Shown here one piece after another: positions 16,912 to 25,818 of a DNA stretch of 64,000 nucleotides. Within the stretch, counting starts at the first letter, position 1, and the number at the start of each line of letters is the position of its first letter. Origin of the DNA: Hymenobacter aerilatus (GTDB lineage: Bacteria > Bacteroidota > Bacteroidia > Cytophagales > Hymenobacteraceae); contig NZ_CP095053.1 of assembly GCF_022921095.1 (NCBI RefSeq), positions 1,716,501 through 1,780,500 on the forward strand. The letters are read 5' to 3'. A program made the translations under genes and the position numbers. The notes beneath the pieces were generated by a model that was not told the DNA's origin, did no database searches, and was given only the letters and a program-made list of their open reading frames with translations.

Positions 16912-17847
16912 CTAGTGCCCCGCTTGCTTCTGTAAGTGGCGGAGCTTTTGTTTGGATATCTTCAAATACCGTGTAGCGGGTACTACCTCATACGCCGGAT
17001 TGGCCGCCAAGAGCTCCTGTAGTACACCCACGTGCGCCACCCCAAATAGAACCAGCACCCGCGGGGCCTGACTTTGCTGCTGAGCCCGCAGGATGTTGGA
17101 ATAGATTTTCAAGTTGCGGTTGTAAAACAGGGTGATGAAGTGCGCCCCAATGTATTCGGTATCTACTTTACCCAGGTCCACCGTGTTTGTGCCACCCGCC
17201 GCGAAGGTACCGTTCATCACCTGGGCGGGCGTGTTGAATTGCAGCCGGTGCACCAGAGAAATCAACTCCGGTCTGTTTACCAGCGCCAGGTAGTCGTAGA
17301 GCGACAGGCTGTCGTGCTGCACGAGCCGCTTTAAAGGACGGGCCGTCGTCTGCAGCTGCTTCAGCTCCCGCGTGTAAGCTTCGATGTTTGTGCCAGTGCT
17401 CAGTAACGACTGAGACGTGGTAGCGTAGTAGTCTACCCCCTTCGGACTTGGTAGCTGCAGTTGCTTAGCCAGCGCAAAGCCGACCTGATACCGCTCGCTG
17501 CGCCCAGTGGGTAGGCTTTCCAGCGCTAACTGTCCTTGTTGGTACAACCTGTACAGGCTATCGAGCTGCGCCTGTTCCCGGGGTTCAGCCTCCACCAGGA
17601 TAACCGTCGGCCGAAACCGGGCGAGCTGCGCCCGTACTTGCGCCAGCTCCGCCTGTTTCTTGGCGCTAAACACGTCCGACTGCGGCTGCTTGTTATACAG
17701 CTGGGCCAGATGGTCGGAACCGACCACCATCACCTGCACCTTGTTGGATGGGGCACCTTGTGCACGACTCATTGATGGGCGTATCAGCCCCAACAACACC
17801 AAGCAAAAAAAGAGGAAAACGAGAGAGGTCGTTCTGGAAAACAGCAT
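16912..17847 (-). CDS. DUF5694-like (TraB/Tiki-superfamily) protein embedded in his operon
   Basis: About 311 residues from ATG 17847; an in-frame TTG at 17865 is less likely. A hydrophobic N-terminal segment (about residues 5-22) suggests export or anchoring. The mature part shows VQVMVVGSDHLAQLYN, a strand with VILVEAEPREQAQLDS, and a late VLVLFGVAHVGVLQELL carrying GxxH, the pattern of TraB/Tiki/PrgY-like proteins and of DUF5694. A protease-like activity is known for some relatives but is not shown here. It sits 23 bp after hisF and 54 bp before hisIE. TACCTTTC 13 bp upstream may be its own promoter. Confidence 0.65.
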   Translation of the reverse strand: MLFSRTTSLVFLFFCLVLLGLIRPSMSRAQGAPSNKVQVMVVGSDHLAQLYNKQPQSDVFSAKKQAELAQVRAQLARFRPTVILVEAEPREQAQLDSLYRLYQQGQLALESLPTGRSERYQVGFALAKQLQLPSPKGVDYYATTSQSLLSTGTNIEAYTRELKQLQTTARPLKRLVQHDSLSLYDYLALVNRPELISLVHRLQFNTPAQVMNGTFAAGGTNTVDLGKVDTEYIGAHFITLFYNRNLKIYSNILRAQQQSQAPRVLVLFGVAHVGVLQELLAANPAYEVVPATRYLKISKQKLRHLQKQAGH

Positions 17848-17870
17848 AGCCACAGAAAGGTACAATCTAC

Positions 17871-18629
17871 CTACAATCTTACGGGAATGCCTTCCGCCCG
17901 CAACGTCTGCTTCAGCTCCTGAATACCGATTTCGCCGAAGTGAAAAATGCTGGCGGCCAGCCCAGCGTCAGCCTGGGCTTGCTGGAAGACGTCGGTGAAG
18001 TGCTGGATGCTGCCAGCCCCGCCCGAGGCCACCACTGGTACCGATACGGCCCTACTCACGTCGCCGGTCAGATCGAGTGCGAAGCCGTCTTTGGTGCCGT
18101 CGTTGCTCATGCTGGTCAGCAGGATTTCGCCGCAGCCACGGTCGGCTACTTCGCGACACCACTGCACGGCGTCGCGGCCGGTGTTGTGGGTGCCGGCGCG
18201 GGTGTACACCTGCCAGCCGTTTTCCTCGGTGTAGCGGGCGTCTACAGCCACCACAATGCACTGGGAACCGAAGCGTCGGGCCAGCTCGTCGATTAGCTCG
18301 GGGCGGTGCAGGGCAGCCGAGTTGATGCTGGCTTTATCGGTGCCGTTGAGCAACAGCATTTCCACATCGGCTACCGAGCCAATGCCGCCGCCCACCGTAA
18401 AGGGAATATCCAGGGTAGCCGCCACGTCGCGCACCAGCTGTACCAGCGTCTGGCGCTTCTGGTTGGTGGCCGTGATGTCGAGAAACACCAGTTCATCGGC
18501 ACCCTGCTTGGCGTATTGAGCAGCTAGCGCCACCGGGTCACCGGCATCGCGCAGCCCCTCGAAGCGCACGCCCTTCACAGTGCGGCCGTCCTTCACATCG
18601 AGGCAGGGAATAATGCGTTTAGTTAGCAT
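17871..18629 (-). CDS. hisF: imidazole glycerol phosphate synthase, cyclase subunit
   Basis: 252 residues from ATG 18629. The in-frame extension to 18695 is translated intergenic repeat, so it was rejected. The (beta/alpha)8 barrel begins [19 protein letters not shown] with the catalytic Asp (D11-type, IPCLDVK). [24 protein letters not shown] (second catalytic Asp) and [12 protein letters not shown] form the phosphate-binding sites. It uses ammonia from HisH to convert PRFAR to IGP and AICAR. Confidence 0.96.
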   Translation of the reverse strand: MLTKRIIPCLDVKDGRTVKGVRFEGLRDAGDPVALAAQYAKQGADELVFLDITATNQKRQTLVQLVRDVAATLDIPFTVGGGIGSVADVEMLLLNGTDKASINSAALHRPELIDELARRFGSQCIVVAVDARYTEENGWQVYTRAGTHNTGRDAVQWCREVADRGCGEILLTSMSNDGTKDGFALDLTGDVSRAVSVPVVASGGAGSIQHFTDVFQQAQADAGLAASIFHFGEIGIQELKQTLRAEGIPVRL

Positions 18630-18653
18630 TTGTATGGTTGGTTGTGGTTCGTT

Positions 18654-18730
18654 GTCATTCCGAGCGTAGCGAGAAATCTGAGTAAGTTGTAACAATGATA
18701 AACCTAGATTCTCGCTGCGCTCGAAACGAC
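18654..18730. repeat. inverted repeat in hisA-hisF spacer (TCATTCCGAGCG type)
   Basis: The left arm 18654-18679 (core GAGCGTAGCGAGAAATCT) pairs with the right arm 18706-18730 (AGATTCTCGCTGCGCTC), leaving a ~26-nt AT-rich loop. It belongs to the same sequence class as the elements at 19479, 23183 and 34802. Confidence 0.75.
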
Positions 18731-18739
18731 AAGATCAGC

Positions 18740-19456
18740 TTACAGTAACGGCCGCATCTCGTCCAGCGTGATGGTGCCTTCGTAAATGGCCTTGCCAATA
18801 ATAGCGCCGTGCATGCCTACAGCCGCTAGCGCCTCCACGTCGGCCAACGTCGTCACGCCACCCGAGGCAATCAGCTGCGCCTGCGGCAGCTGTTGCCGCA
18901 GTTGCTGGTAGGTGGCCAGGGCGGGGCCTTGCAGCTTACCGTCCTTGCTCACGTCGGTGCAGATAAAGGTAGTGGCACCAGCCGCCAGGTAGTCTTCGAT
19001 GAACTCCGCGAGCGTCCGTTCGCTCTGCTCAGCCCAGGCGTTGATGGAGATATGGTTGTCGCGGAAATCAGCCCCAATGATGATGCGCTCGGCCCCGAAG
19101 GTGCGCAGCCACTCGCCTACCAGCGCGGGCTCCCGCACGGCAATACTGCCGGCCGTAATCTGCCGCGCCCCGGCGTCGAAGGCCTGGCGCACGGCGGCCT
19201 CGCTCTGCAACCCGCCCCCGAAGTCGATAGTCAGGCTGGTGTGGCGGGCAATGCGCTCCAGCACGGGCAAGTTAACAGGCTGCTTAGCGCGGGCCCCGTC
19301 CAGGTCGACCAGATGCAGGCGGCGCACCCCGGCCTGCTCGAAGCGTTGGGCCACGGCCAATGGGTCGGAGTCGTAGGTGGTTTGTTGGGAGAAGTCGCCC
19401 TCGGTTAGGCGCACGCATTGGCCGTTGATGAGGTCGATAGCGGGGATGATGTCCAT
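18740..19456 (-). CDS. hisA: ProFAR isomerase
   Basis: 238 residues, a (beta/alpha)8 barrel. MDIIPAIDLINGQCVRLTEG supplies the general-base Asp, with LTIDFGGGLQSEA and LIASGGVTTLADV as phosphate sites and FICTDVSKDG with the second catalytic Asp. It isomerises ProFAR to PRFAR. The start ATG 19456 is standard. It is paralogous to hisF, which follows 110 bp later across a hairpin spacer. Confidence 0.96.
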   Translation of the reverse strand: MDIIPAIDLINGQCVRLTEGDFSQQTTYDSDPLAVAQRFEQAGVRRLHLVDLDGARAKQPVNLPVLERIARHTSLTIDFGGGLQSEAAVRQAFDAGARQITAGSIAVREPALVGEWLRTFGAERIIIGADFRDNHISINAWAEQSERTLAEFIEDYLAAGATTFICTDVSKDGKLQGPALATYQQLRQQLPQAQLIASGGVTTLADVEALAAVGMHGAIIGKAIYEGTITLDEMRPLL

Positions 19457-19478
19457 GGATTGGGGGTATGCGTATCTT

Positions 19479-19541
19479 TCTGAGCGCAGCGAGTAATCTG
19501 CGCTTTACGGATGGTTACTCAGATTACTCGCTGCGCTCAGA
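19479..19541. repeat. perfect 22-bp inverted repeat in hisH-hisA spacer
   Basis: The arms 19479-19500 and 19520-19541 are exact reverse complements (TCTGAGCGCAGCGAGTAATC core) with a 19-nt loop. This REP-like stem sits between two cotranscribed genes without a following T-run, so it more likely affects mRNA processing than termination. Confidence 0.8.
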
Positions 19542-19548
19542 AGGACAG

Positions 19549-20136
19549 TTACAGCTTTAAAAAATTCTCCAGAATGCGCGTGCCTACCGGGCCGCTTTTC
19601 TCGGTGTGAAACTGCACGGCGTAGAAGTTTTCGTGCTGCACAGCGGCACTAAATGGGGTGGGGTACTCGCCCTCAGCAATGGTGTAGCTGCCGACCGGCG
19701 CGTAGTAGCTATGCACGAAGTACACATAGTCTTCTTCCCGCACGCCGTCAAATAGCGAGGAGCGGAGTCGGTGCAGATTGTTCCAACCCATATGCGGCAC
19801 TTTGTGCTGGGCATCGGCTGCAAAGCGCTTCACTTCAAAGGGTAGGATGCCCAGCATGTCGGCATTGTTCTCCTCACTATGCGTGCCCAGCAATTGCATG
19901 CCTAGGCAAATACCCAGGAAGGGTTGCCGGCAGGTAGGCAGCACGTGGTCGAGGCCTTTGCTGCGCAGTTCCTGCATGGCCGTAGACGCCTCGCCTTCGC
20001 CTGGAAACAAGATCTTATCGGCGCTCTGAATTTCTTCAGGGTTGGCCGTCAACGTAGCGTGTACGCCCAGCCGCTCCAGCGCAAATAACACCGACTGTAC
20101 GTTGCCTCCTTTGTAATCAATTACTGCTATTTTCAT
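19549..20136 (-). CDS. hisH: imidazole glycerol phosphate synthase, glutaminase subunit
   Basis: A 195-residue class I glutamine amidotransferase. The nucleophile Cys is in PFLGICLGMQLLG, and the His-Glu pair is in AVQFHTEKSG near the C terminus. ILFPGEGEASTAM forms the oxyanion strand region. It feeds ammonia to HisF. Start ATG 20136. It follows hisB after a 211-bp spacer with no recognised gene, the longest gap inside the operon. Confidence 0.95.
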   Translation of the reverse strand: MKIAVIDYKGGNVQSVLFALERLGVHATLTANPEEIQSADKILFPGEGEASTAMQELRSKGLDHVLPTCRQPFLGICLGMQLLGTHSEENNADMLGILPFEVKRFAADAQHKVPHMGWNNLHRLRSSLFDGVREEDYVYFVHSYYAPVGSYTIAEGEYPTPFSAAVQHENFYAVQFHTEKSGPVGTRILENFLKL

Positions 20137-20347
20137 TTGAGTAATATCAGGTAAAAGGGTTGTCTTCCCATATGTTTAATCATTTGAGTAACCTTGGATT
20201 TAACATCTTGCGCACTTCAACAGATTGGCAGTTGGGAAGTCCTCATCTATAGCGAGGCTTTCAGGTATAACTTCATTAAGCAACCACAAAACGCTATCAA
20301 TCCGCGCATCACTTGATTTATCCATATGTTTTTAACATTTGAATAAA

Positions 20348-21454
20348 CTACAAAACCCCTTTCGTGCTTGGTATCTCCATCTTGCCTGCGTCGCGTACCA
20401 GCGCCATCTTCATAGACTTTGCTACTGCCTTAAAAATAGCTTCAATCTTGTGGTGTTCGTTCTGCCCTTCGGCTTTGATGTTGAGGTTGCAGCGGGCGGC
20501 GTCGGAGAAGCTTTTAAAGAAATGGTAAAACATTTCTGTCGGCATATCACCGATTTTTTCGCGCTTGAACTCCGCTTCCCACACCAGCCACGGGCGGCCC
20601 GAAAAGTCGATGGCAGCTTGGGCCAGCACGTCGTCCATAGGTAGTAAAAAACCGTAGCGCGCTAGGCCACGCTTGTCGCCGAGTGCTTGTGTGAAGGCTT
20701 CGCCCAACGCAATGGCTGCGTCCTCAATAGTATGATGTTCGTCGATGTGCAAGTCACCTTGTACTTCGATTTTCATGTCGACGCCCGAGTGCTTGCTGAG
20801 CTGGTCGAGCATGTGGTCGAAGAAGCCGAGGCCCGTATGCATTTGTGGGCGGCCAGCACCATCAAGGTTCAGCTCCACGCGGATTTTGGTTTCGTTGGTA
20901 TCGCGCTGCACCACGGCTGTGCGGGCAGGTAGGCGCAGGCGCTGGTAGATTTCTTCCCAACTGGTGGTCGTCAGGGCGGCGCGCTCGTCGGCCTCCTCCC
21001 CTATCAGGATGGCTTGGCACCCCAGGTTCTCGGCCAGCTGCACGTCGGTTGGCCGGTCGCCGATGACGTAGGAGTTTGGCAGGTCATAGCCGTGCTGGGC
21101 ATCGAGGTAGCGCGCCAGCATCCCGATGCCGGGTTTGCGGGTGTCGAGGTTTTCGTGAGGGAAGCTGCGGTCGATGTGCTCACGCACAAACTCCACGCCT
21201 TCTGAGCGCAGAATGTCGAGCATAAGCGTGTGGGCCGGCCAGAAAGTTTCCTCTGGAAAACTGTCGGTGCCCAGGCCATCCTGGTTGCTCACCAGCACCA
21301 GCTCGTAGTCTAGCTCGCGGGCAATGCGGGCCAGCCCGGAAATAGCGCCGGGCACAAACTGAAACTTGTCGGACGTGAGGGCATCAATCTGCTGGCTCGG
21401 CTGCGGCTCGATGAGGATGGTGCCGTCGCGGTCGATGAAGAGTACTTTTTTCAT
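20348..21454 (-). CDS. hisB: bifunctional histidinol-phosphatase / imidazoleglycerol-phosphate dehydratase
   Basis: A 368-residue fusion. The N-terminal HAD phosphatase has [12 protein letters not shown] (nucleophile and acid Asp) and [15 protein letters not shown]. The C-terminal IGPD domain (from about residue 175) has [39 protein letters not shown] and [12 protein letters not shown], the diagnostic metal-binding His clusters. It performs steps 6 and 8 of the pathway. The fusion is the arrangement seen in enterobacteria and many Bacteroidota. Confidence 0.96.
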   Translation of the reverse strand: MKKVLFIDRDGTILIEPQPSQQIDALTSDKFQFVPGAISGLARIARELDYELVLVSNQDGLGTDSFPEETFWPAHTLMLDILRSEGVEFVREHIDRSFPHENLDTRKPGIGMLARYLDAQHGYDLPNSYVIGDRPTDVQLAENLGCQAILIGEEADERAALTTTSWEEIYQRLRLPARTAVVQRDTNETKIRVELNLDGAGRPQMHTGLGFFDHMLDQLSKHSGVDMKIEVQGDLHIDEHHTIEDAAIALGEAFTQALGDKRGLARYGFLLPMDDVLAQAAIDFSGRPWLVWEAEFKREKIGDMPTEMFYHFFKSFSDAARCNLNIKAEGQNEHHKIEAIFKAVAKSMKMALVRDAGKMEIPSTKGVL

Positions 21455-21588
21455 GATTTATTCTGAGGTTCTTTTTGACTACCACGCGTACCAGGCTCTA
21501 GGTAATTGGGTAGAGACTTATTACTGCCGCAGCTTGTGCTACTATATATGCTGCCAAACCAACTGATGCTTTAAGTGTGCAGATAAGG

Positions 21589-22029
21589 TTAGTGACCGAA
21601 GGGTAAAACCAGGATTGGCTTCGAACAATACTTGTTTGAGTACAGCTGGTCGAAGCCCTCAGGCCGCTGTGGCAGTTCCAGCCGCCCGGCCGTGCCCCGG
21701 ATACCACGGTCGGGCACCTGCCCTTCGGCGGGCCGCTGCTGGTTGCGCACCAGGGCCGCCGCCGCTACCGACTGAAAGAAATACCCCACCACCTCAAACC
21801 CTGCCGCCCGAGCCGGTTCAATATAGGCTGCCCGCTCTGCGCGGGTAGGATTCGTATTATCTACGACGCATTGCATCTGCGTTTCCAGGCACAGTTGCAA
21901 CAGCCGCCGCTCCCGATTGCGCGTGCGCAGCAGATCGAGGCTGATGCGCACGTGCGAGTGGAAGAATTGCTGCTGGTAGAACGTTGACTTACCTGTGGCC
22001 TGAATGCCGCAGAACACAATGAGTTGCAT
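21589..22029 (-). CDS. P-loop polynucleotide-kinase-like ATPase within his operon
   Basis: A 146-residue AAA_33/T4-PNK-like kinase. Walker A is IVFCGIQATGKSTFYQ at the N terminus, followed by ISLDLLRTRNR (substrate Asp) and VVDNTNPTRAERAAYI, the typical DxTN segment. A lid-like Arg-containing region and the VPDRGIRGTAGRLELP...EGFD tail complete the fold, so it seems intact. Members phosphorylate nucleic-acid or small-molecule hydroxyls. It lies between hisC and hisB on the operon strand with 86- and 134-bp spacers; a link to histidine synthesis is not known. Confidence 0.75.
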   Translation of the reverse strand: MQLIVFCGIQATGKSTFYQQQFFHSHVRISLDLLRTRNRERRLLQLCLETQMQCVVDNTNPTRAERAAYIEPARAAGFEVVGYFFQSVAAAALVRNQQRPAEGQVPDRGIRGTAGRLELPQRPEGFDQLYSNKYCSKPILVLPFGH

Positions 22030-22115
22030 GAGTTAGAGACTAAACGGATAGCTGTGGCGTAGTCGGCACCTTGGCCGTACCCCTAGGCTTCAAGCCCCTG
22101 GCAGGTCGGTAGTTG

Positions 22116-23168
22116 CTACTCCGAATATTCCCGCAGTGCCGCTAGCAACGCCTCATTTTCTTGGGGCGTGCCCACCGTGAGCCGCAGCGTGCCAGCGCAC
22201 CCGGGCTGGGTGGTACGGTTGCGTACTACGATGCCTTTGCCGAGCAAGTACTCATACACGGCCGTCGCATCGGGGCGGAAGCGGGCCAGCAGGAAGTTGG
22301 CATCGGAGGGAAACACCTCCTCCACAATGTCCAGGGTAGGGAGCTGCGCGGCCAGCCAATCACGGCCTTGTAGCAAATCTTGCTTCATCGCCTCGAAGCG
22401 CGGCGCGTCCTGCAAGGCGGCCAGTGCGTGCTGCTGCGTAGCTTCCGATATATTATAAGGAGGCTTAATTTTGTTGAGGTAGCCAATAATTTCCGGCGAA
22501 GCGAAGGCCATTCCCAAACGCAAACCAGCCAAGCCCCAAGCTTTAGAGAAAGTTTGCAACACCACCAGATTCGGAAACTCTGCCAGACGCGTGGTCCAGC
22601 TGGGGGCGGCTGCGAAGTCGGCGTAGGCCTCATCTACCACTACCAGGCCGCGGAAGCCGCGTAGCACTTGCTCGATGTCCGCGGCGCGGAGCAGGTTGCC
22701 GGTAGGATTGTTAGGCGAGCAGAGAAACACCAGCTTGGCATCGGAGGCCACGATGCCTTCGATTACTTCCGGCGAGAGCTGAAAGTCGGGTGTAAGGGGT
22801 AGGCGCTCCAGCGCCACATCGTTGAGGTTAGCAGCTACCTCATACATACCATAAGTAGGCGGCAGAATGAGGATGCGGTCCTGGCCAGGCGTGCAGGTGA
22901 GGCGCACCAACAGGTCGATGGCCTCGTCGGAGCCGTTGCCCAGGAAGATTTGTGCTGGCTCCACCCCTTTCAACTTTGCCAGTTCAGCTTTCACCTGGCG
23001 CTGCAACGGGTCGGGGTAGCGGTTGAAGCTGGCGGGGCCGGCCGAGCCAAGGCTGTTTTCGTTGGCGTCGAGCATTACCTGCGCCTCGCCCTGAAACTCG
23101 TCGCGGGCCGATGAGTAGGGCTTCATGGCGCGGATATTCGGACGAACCAGATTTTCTAAGTCAAACAT
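22116..23168 (-). CDS. hisC: histidinol-phosphate aminotransferase
   Basis: A 350-residue fold-type I PLP enzyme. LDANENSLGS at the N terminus binds substrate, FLGNGSDEAIDLL and FLCSPNNPTGNLL are the classical motifs, VVVDEAYADFA has the PLP-interacting Asp and Tyr, and the Schiff-base Lys is in LQTFSKAWGLAGLRLG. It transaminates imidazole acetol phosphate to histidinol phosphate. Start ATG 23168. hisD ends 79 bp upstream across a hairpin. Confidence 0.96.
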   Translation of the reverse strand: MFDLENLVRPNIRAMKPYSSARDEFQGEAQVMLDANENSLGSAGPASFNRYPDPLQRQVKAELAKLKGVEPAQIFLGNGSDEAIDLLVRLTCTPGQDRILILPPTYGMYEVAANLNDVALERLPLTPDFQLSPEVIEGIVASDAKLVFLCSPNNPTGNLLRAADIEQVLRGFRGLVVVDEAYADFAAAPSWTTRLAEFPNLVVLQTFSKAWGLAGLRLGMAFASPEIIGYLNKIKPPYNISEATQQHALAALQDAPRFEAMKQDLLQGRDWLAAQLPTLDIVEEVFPSDANFLLARFRPDATAVYEYLLGKGIVVRNRTTQPGCAGTLRLTVGTPQENEALLAALREYSE

Positions 23169-23182
23169 AGTGGAGGGTATTA

Positions 23183-23236
23183 GTCGTGCTCAGCGGAGTC
23201 GAAGCATCTCTATCGTTCCGCTGCGCTCAGCATGAC
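23183..23236. repeat. inverted repeat in hisD-hisC spacer
   Basis: GTCGTGCTCAGCGGAGTCGAA on the left pairs imperfectly with TTCCGCTGCGCTCAGCATGAC on the right across a short loop. The GCTCAGC core is that of the TCATGCTGAGC repeat class found elsewhere in the window (54291, 26980). Confidence 0.65.
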
Positions 23237-23247
23237 GTTCTTTTGTT

Positions 23248-24540
23248 TTACTTTTTCGCCAACGACTCCAGCCGCAGCGTCACGGCGCGGGCGTGGGCGC
23301 GCAGGCCTTCGGCTTCGGCCATCGTTTCCACAACGGGTCCTACCTGTTGCAGCCCCTGGGCAGTGATGCGCTGGAAGGTGATTTTTTTCAGGAACGAATC
23401 CAGCGACACGCCACTGTAGTTGCGGGCGTAGCCGTTGGTGGGTAGCGTGTGGTTAGTACCCGAAGCGTAGTCGCCGGCGGCTTCGGGCGTGAGGTGGCCC
23501 AGGAACACCGAACCGGCGCTGGTGACACCTTCCGCTAGCTGCTCGGCATTTTCCACCGATAGAATCAGGTGCTCGGGCGCGTATTGGTTCGAGAAAAACA
23601 GCATTTCCTCCGGCGTGCGCAGCAGAATGGCGCGGCTTTCCTGCAAGGCCTGGGCCGCTACCTCGCGGCGGGGCAGCTCGGCGAGTTGGCGCGTTACCTC
23701 GGCCGTTACCCGGGGTAGCAATTCCACCGAGTCGGTGAGCAGCAGCACCTGCGAGTCGGGGCCATGCTCGGCCTGGCTCAGCAAGTCGGCCGCCACGAAG
23801 GCGGGGTTAGCGGTACTATCGGCAATGACCAGTACCTCTGATGGCCCGGCGGGCATATCAATAGCCACGCCGTAGCGGGTAGCCAGCTGTTTGGCGGCCG
23901 TTACGTAACGGTTGCCGGGGCCGAAGATTTTATCTACGGCCGGCACGCTTTCGGTGCCGCCAGTGAGGGCGGCCACGGCCTGCGCCCCGCCCGCTTTAAT
24001 AATAGTAGTGATGCCCAACAGCTGGGCCGTGAACAAAATCACCGGATTCACGGAGCCGTCTTTCTGCGGGGGCGTGCACAGCACCACCTCCGGGCACCCG
24101 GCCAGCCTCGCCGGCACGCCTAGCATCAGCAAGGTGCTGAACAGCGGCGCTGTGCCGCCCGGAATGTACAACCCTACCCGCTGCACCGGCACCGATTTGC
24201 GCCAGCACGTCACACCCGACATGGTTTCTACCGGTTCTTCCGTGTAGAATTGAGTAGCGTGAAATTTCTCCACGTTGGCGCGGGCCTGCCGGATGGCCTG
24301 CTGCAACTCGGCGGGCACTTGCGCCGCAGCCGCTTCCAGCTCGGCCCCGCTCACGCGTAGGTCGGTGAGCTGCACGCCATCGAAGGTAGCGGCATAGTGG
24401 CGTAGGGCCTCGTCGCCACGCTGGCGCACGTCGACAAAGATCTGCGCCACGCGCGCCTCTACCTCAGCGGCCTCGGCGGCGGCAGCCCGCTGTTGCAACG
24501 CTGGCCACTCGGCCGGCACGGGGTATTGAAAGGTTTGCAT
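23248..24540 (-). CDS. hisD: histidinol dehydrogenase
   Basis: 430 residues, full length. VGLYIPGGTAPLFSTLLMLG is the NAD-binding region, AQAVAALTGGTESVPAVDKI and GPGNRYVTAAK follow, and the zinc site and catalytic residues lie in DLLSQAEHGPDSQ (Gln, His) and NQYAPEHLIL (Glu, His). FLGHLTPEAAGDYASGTNHTLPT carries the late Asp and His. It catalyses the two final oxidations to histidine. Start ATG 24540. Confidence 0.97.
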   Translation of the reverse strand: MQTFQYPVPAEWPALQQRAAAAEAAEVEARVAQIFVDVRQRGDEALRHYAATFDGVQLTDLRVSGAELEAAAAQVPAELQQAIRQARANVEKFHATQFYTEEPVETMSGVTCWRKSVPVQRVGLYIPGGTAPLFSTLLMLGVPARLAGCPEVVLCTPPQKDGSVNPVILFTAQLLGITTIIKAGGAQAVAALTGGTESVPAVDKIFGPGNRYVTAAKQLATRYGVAIDMPAGPSEVLVIADSTANPAFVAADLLSQAEHGPDSQVLLLTDSVELLPRVTAEVTRQLAELPRREVAAQALQESRAILLRTPEEMLFFSNQYAPEHLILSVENAEQLAEGVTSAGSVFLGHLTPEAAGDYASGTNHTLPTNGYARNYSGVSLDSFLKKITFQRITAQGLQQVGPVVETMAEAEGLRAHARAVTLRLESLAKK

Positions 24541-24564
24541 TTTCTAGTAGCTAATAGCTATTGG

Positions 24565-24624
24565 CTATTGGCTGCTAGCGGTTTCCTTCCTCTCAAAGAG
24601 AAGCTGACAGCTAGCAGCCAATAG
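24565..24624. repeat. inverted repeat in hisG-hisD spacer
   Basis: CTATTGGCTGCTAGC (24565-24579) and GCTAGCAGCCAATAG (24610-24624) are exact complements with a 30-nt loop. The left side is preceded by a second copy of CTATTGG. Its sequence class differs from that of the other his spacers. Confidence 0.75.
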
Positions 24625-24638
24625 CTTATGGCTCAAAT

Positions 24639-25490
24639 CTAGGCTATCATCTTTTCAATCGGCAGCACAAGCAGGCCTTCGGCCCCAACGGCTTTGAGCT
24701 GGTCGGTGACGTGCCAGAAGTCGTCCTCGTTCACCACCGATTGTACCGACACCCAACCTTCTTCGGCCAGCTTAGTGACGGTAGGCGACTTGATGCCGGG
24801 CAGCAAGGCCTTCACTTGATCGAGCGCCTCGATGGGGGCGTTCAGGATAATGTACTTGTTGCGGCGGGCGCGACGTACGGCCTGCATGCGGAAGCGCAGT
24901 TGGTCGAGCAGCTCCTGCTTTTCGGCCGATAGCTGCTGGTTGGCAATCAGCACGGCCTCGGAGCGAAATACAGTTTCCACTTCGCGCAGGCCGTTGCCCA
25001 GCAAGGTAGAGCCGCTGCTCACGATGTCGCAAATAGCATCGGCCAGGCCAATGCTGGGGGCAATTTCCACCGACCCACTGATGGTGTGCAACTGGGCTTT
25101 CACACCTTCGCCGGCCAGGTAGCGGCCCAAGATTTCAGGGTAGGACGTGGCAATATTTTTTCCTTCCAGGTCGCCTACTCCTTTATAGTCGGCGCCGCGA
25201 GGCACAGCTAGGCTCAGGCGGCACTTGCTGAAGCCTAGCGTTTCCACTTCTAGAGCGGGGTAACCAGCTTCAACCAGCACGTTTTGCCCCACAATGCCCA
25301 GGTCAGCCACGCCGTCCTGCACGTAGCCGGGAATGTCGTCGTCGCGCAGGAACAGGATTTCGAGAGGGAAGTTGGTGGCTTCGGTTTTGAGCTTGTAGGT
25401 GCTGCTGAGGAAGGAGATACCGCACTCGCGAATCAGATTCAGGGAATCTTCGCTCAGGCGGCCCGACTTCTGAATGGCCAGACGAATCAT
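24639..25490 (-). CDS. hisG: ATP phosphoribosyltransferase, long form
   Basis: 283 residues, the length of the self-sufficient HisG-L enzyme. The catalytic periplasmic-binding-protein-like fold begins MIRLAIQKSGRLSEDSLNLI, with ADLGIVGQNVLVE and the PRPP-binding loop EIAPSIGLADAICDIVSSGST. The ACT-like regulatory domain occupies about residues 210-283 (SPTVTKLAEEGWVSVQSVV), so feedback inhibition by histidine is expected and no HisZ is needed. It is the first enzyme gene of the operon, about 200 bp after the leader peptide. Confidence 0.96.
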   Translation of the reverse strand: MIRLAIQKSGRLSEDSLNLIRECGISFLSSTYKLKTEATNFPLEILFLRDDDIPGYVQDGVADLGIVGQNVLVEAGYPALEVETLGFSKCRLSLAVPRGADYKGVGDLEGKNIATSYPEILGRYLAGEGVKAQLHTISGSVEIAPSIGLADAICDIVSSGSTLLGNGLREVETVFRSEAVLIANQQLSAEKQELLDQLRFRMQAVRRARRNKYIILNAPIEALDQVKALLPGIKSPTVTKLAEEGWVSVQSVVNEDDFWHVTDQLKAVGAEGLLVLPIEKMIA

Positions 25491-25687
25491 GTTGGTAAGT
25501 AAAAAGTAAGGATTAAAAATTAAGATACTCCTGGCGGGTAGCGCTTAATCTTTACGTCGGTGGGAAGGAGGAAACGAGAAGGCGCCCCGGCGAAACTCGC
25601 CCATAGTGGGTAGGGCCGTCCTGTGGGAACGGCCGGGGAGCTGATACTGCAGATCTCCCAACGGGGCAATATGATTCGTGGATTCCT
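25491..25687 (-). promoter_or_regulatory. his operon leader region with candidate attenuator hairpins
   Basis: An untranslated stretch between the leader-peptide stop and hisG. Visible pairings in the transcript are ATTCCTC/GAGGAAT overlapping the last leader codons (25682-25701), GGGAG/CTCCC, GGCCGT/ACGGCC, and a weak ATTAAG/CTTAAT pair followed by TTTTTAAT just before hisG. Mutually exclusive pairing is plausible but was not folded, and the final T-rich hairpin is weak for a terminator. Confidence 0.5.
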
Positions 25688-25798
25688 CTAGAAAGAGGAA
25701 TGATGTTCGTGTGCATGATGATGCGCCGCGCGCAGCCGGCCGGCGGCCACAGGGGCGGCAGGGCAAAGGCAGAAGAGCGGGGTGGCAACAACGAACAT
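25688..25798 (-). CDS. hisL: his operon leader peptide (six His codons in eight)
   Basis: A 36-codon frame from ATG 25798 to TAG 25690-25688. The N-terminal part is hydrophobic (MFVVATPLF...). Near the end comes AHHHAHEHHSSF, encoded by CAT CAT CAT GCA CAC GAA CAT CAT, so six of eight consecutive codons are His, immediately before the stop. It lies 22 bp downstream of a good -7 element and 197 bp before hisG. The placement and His run match classical attenuation leader peptides, in which ribosome stalling at His codons when charged tRNA-His is scarce lets transcription continue into the structural genes. Confidence 0.85.
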   Translation of the reverse strand: MFVVATPLFCLCPAAPVAAGRLRAAHHHAHEHHSSF

Positions 25799-25818
25799 AG
25801 AAAAAGCAACTAGTGGCA

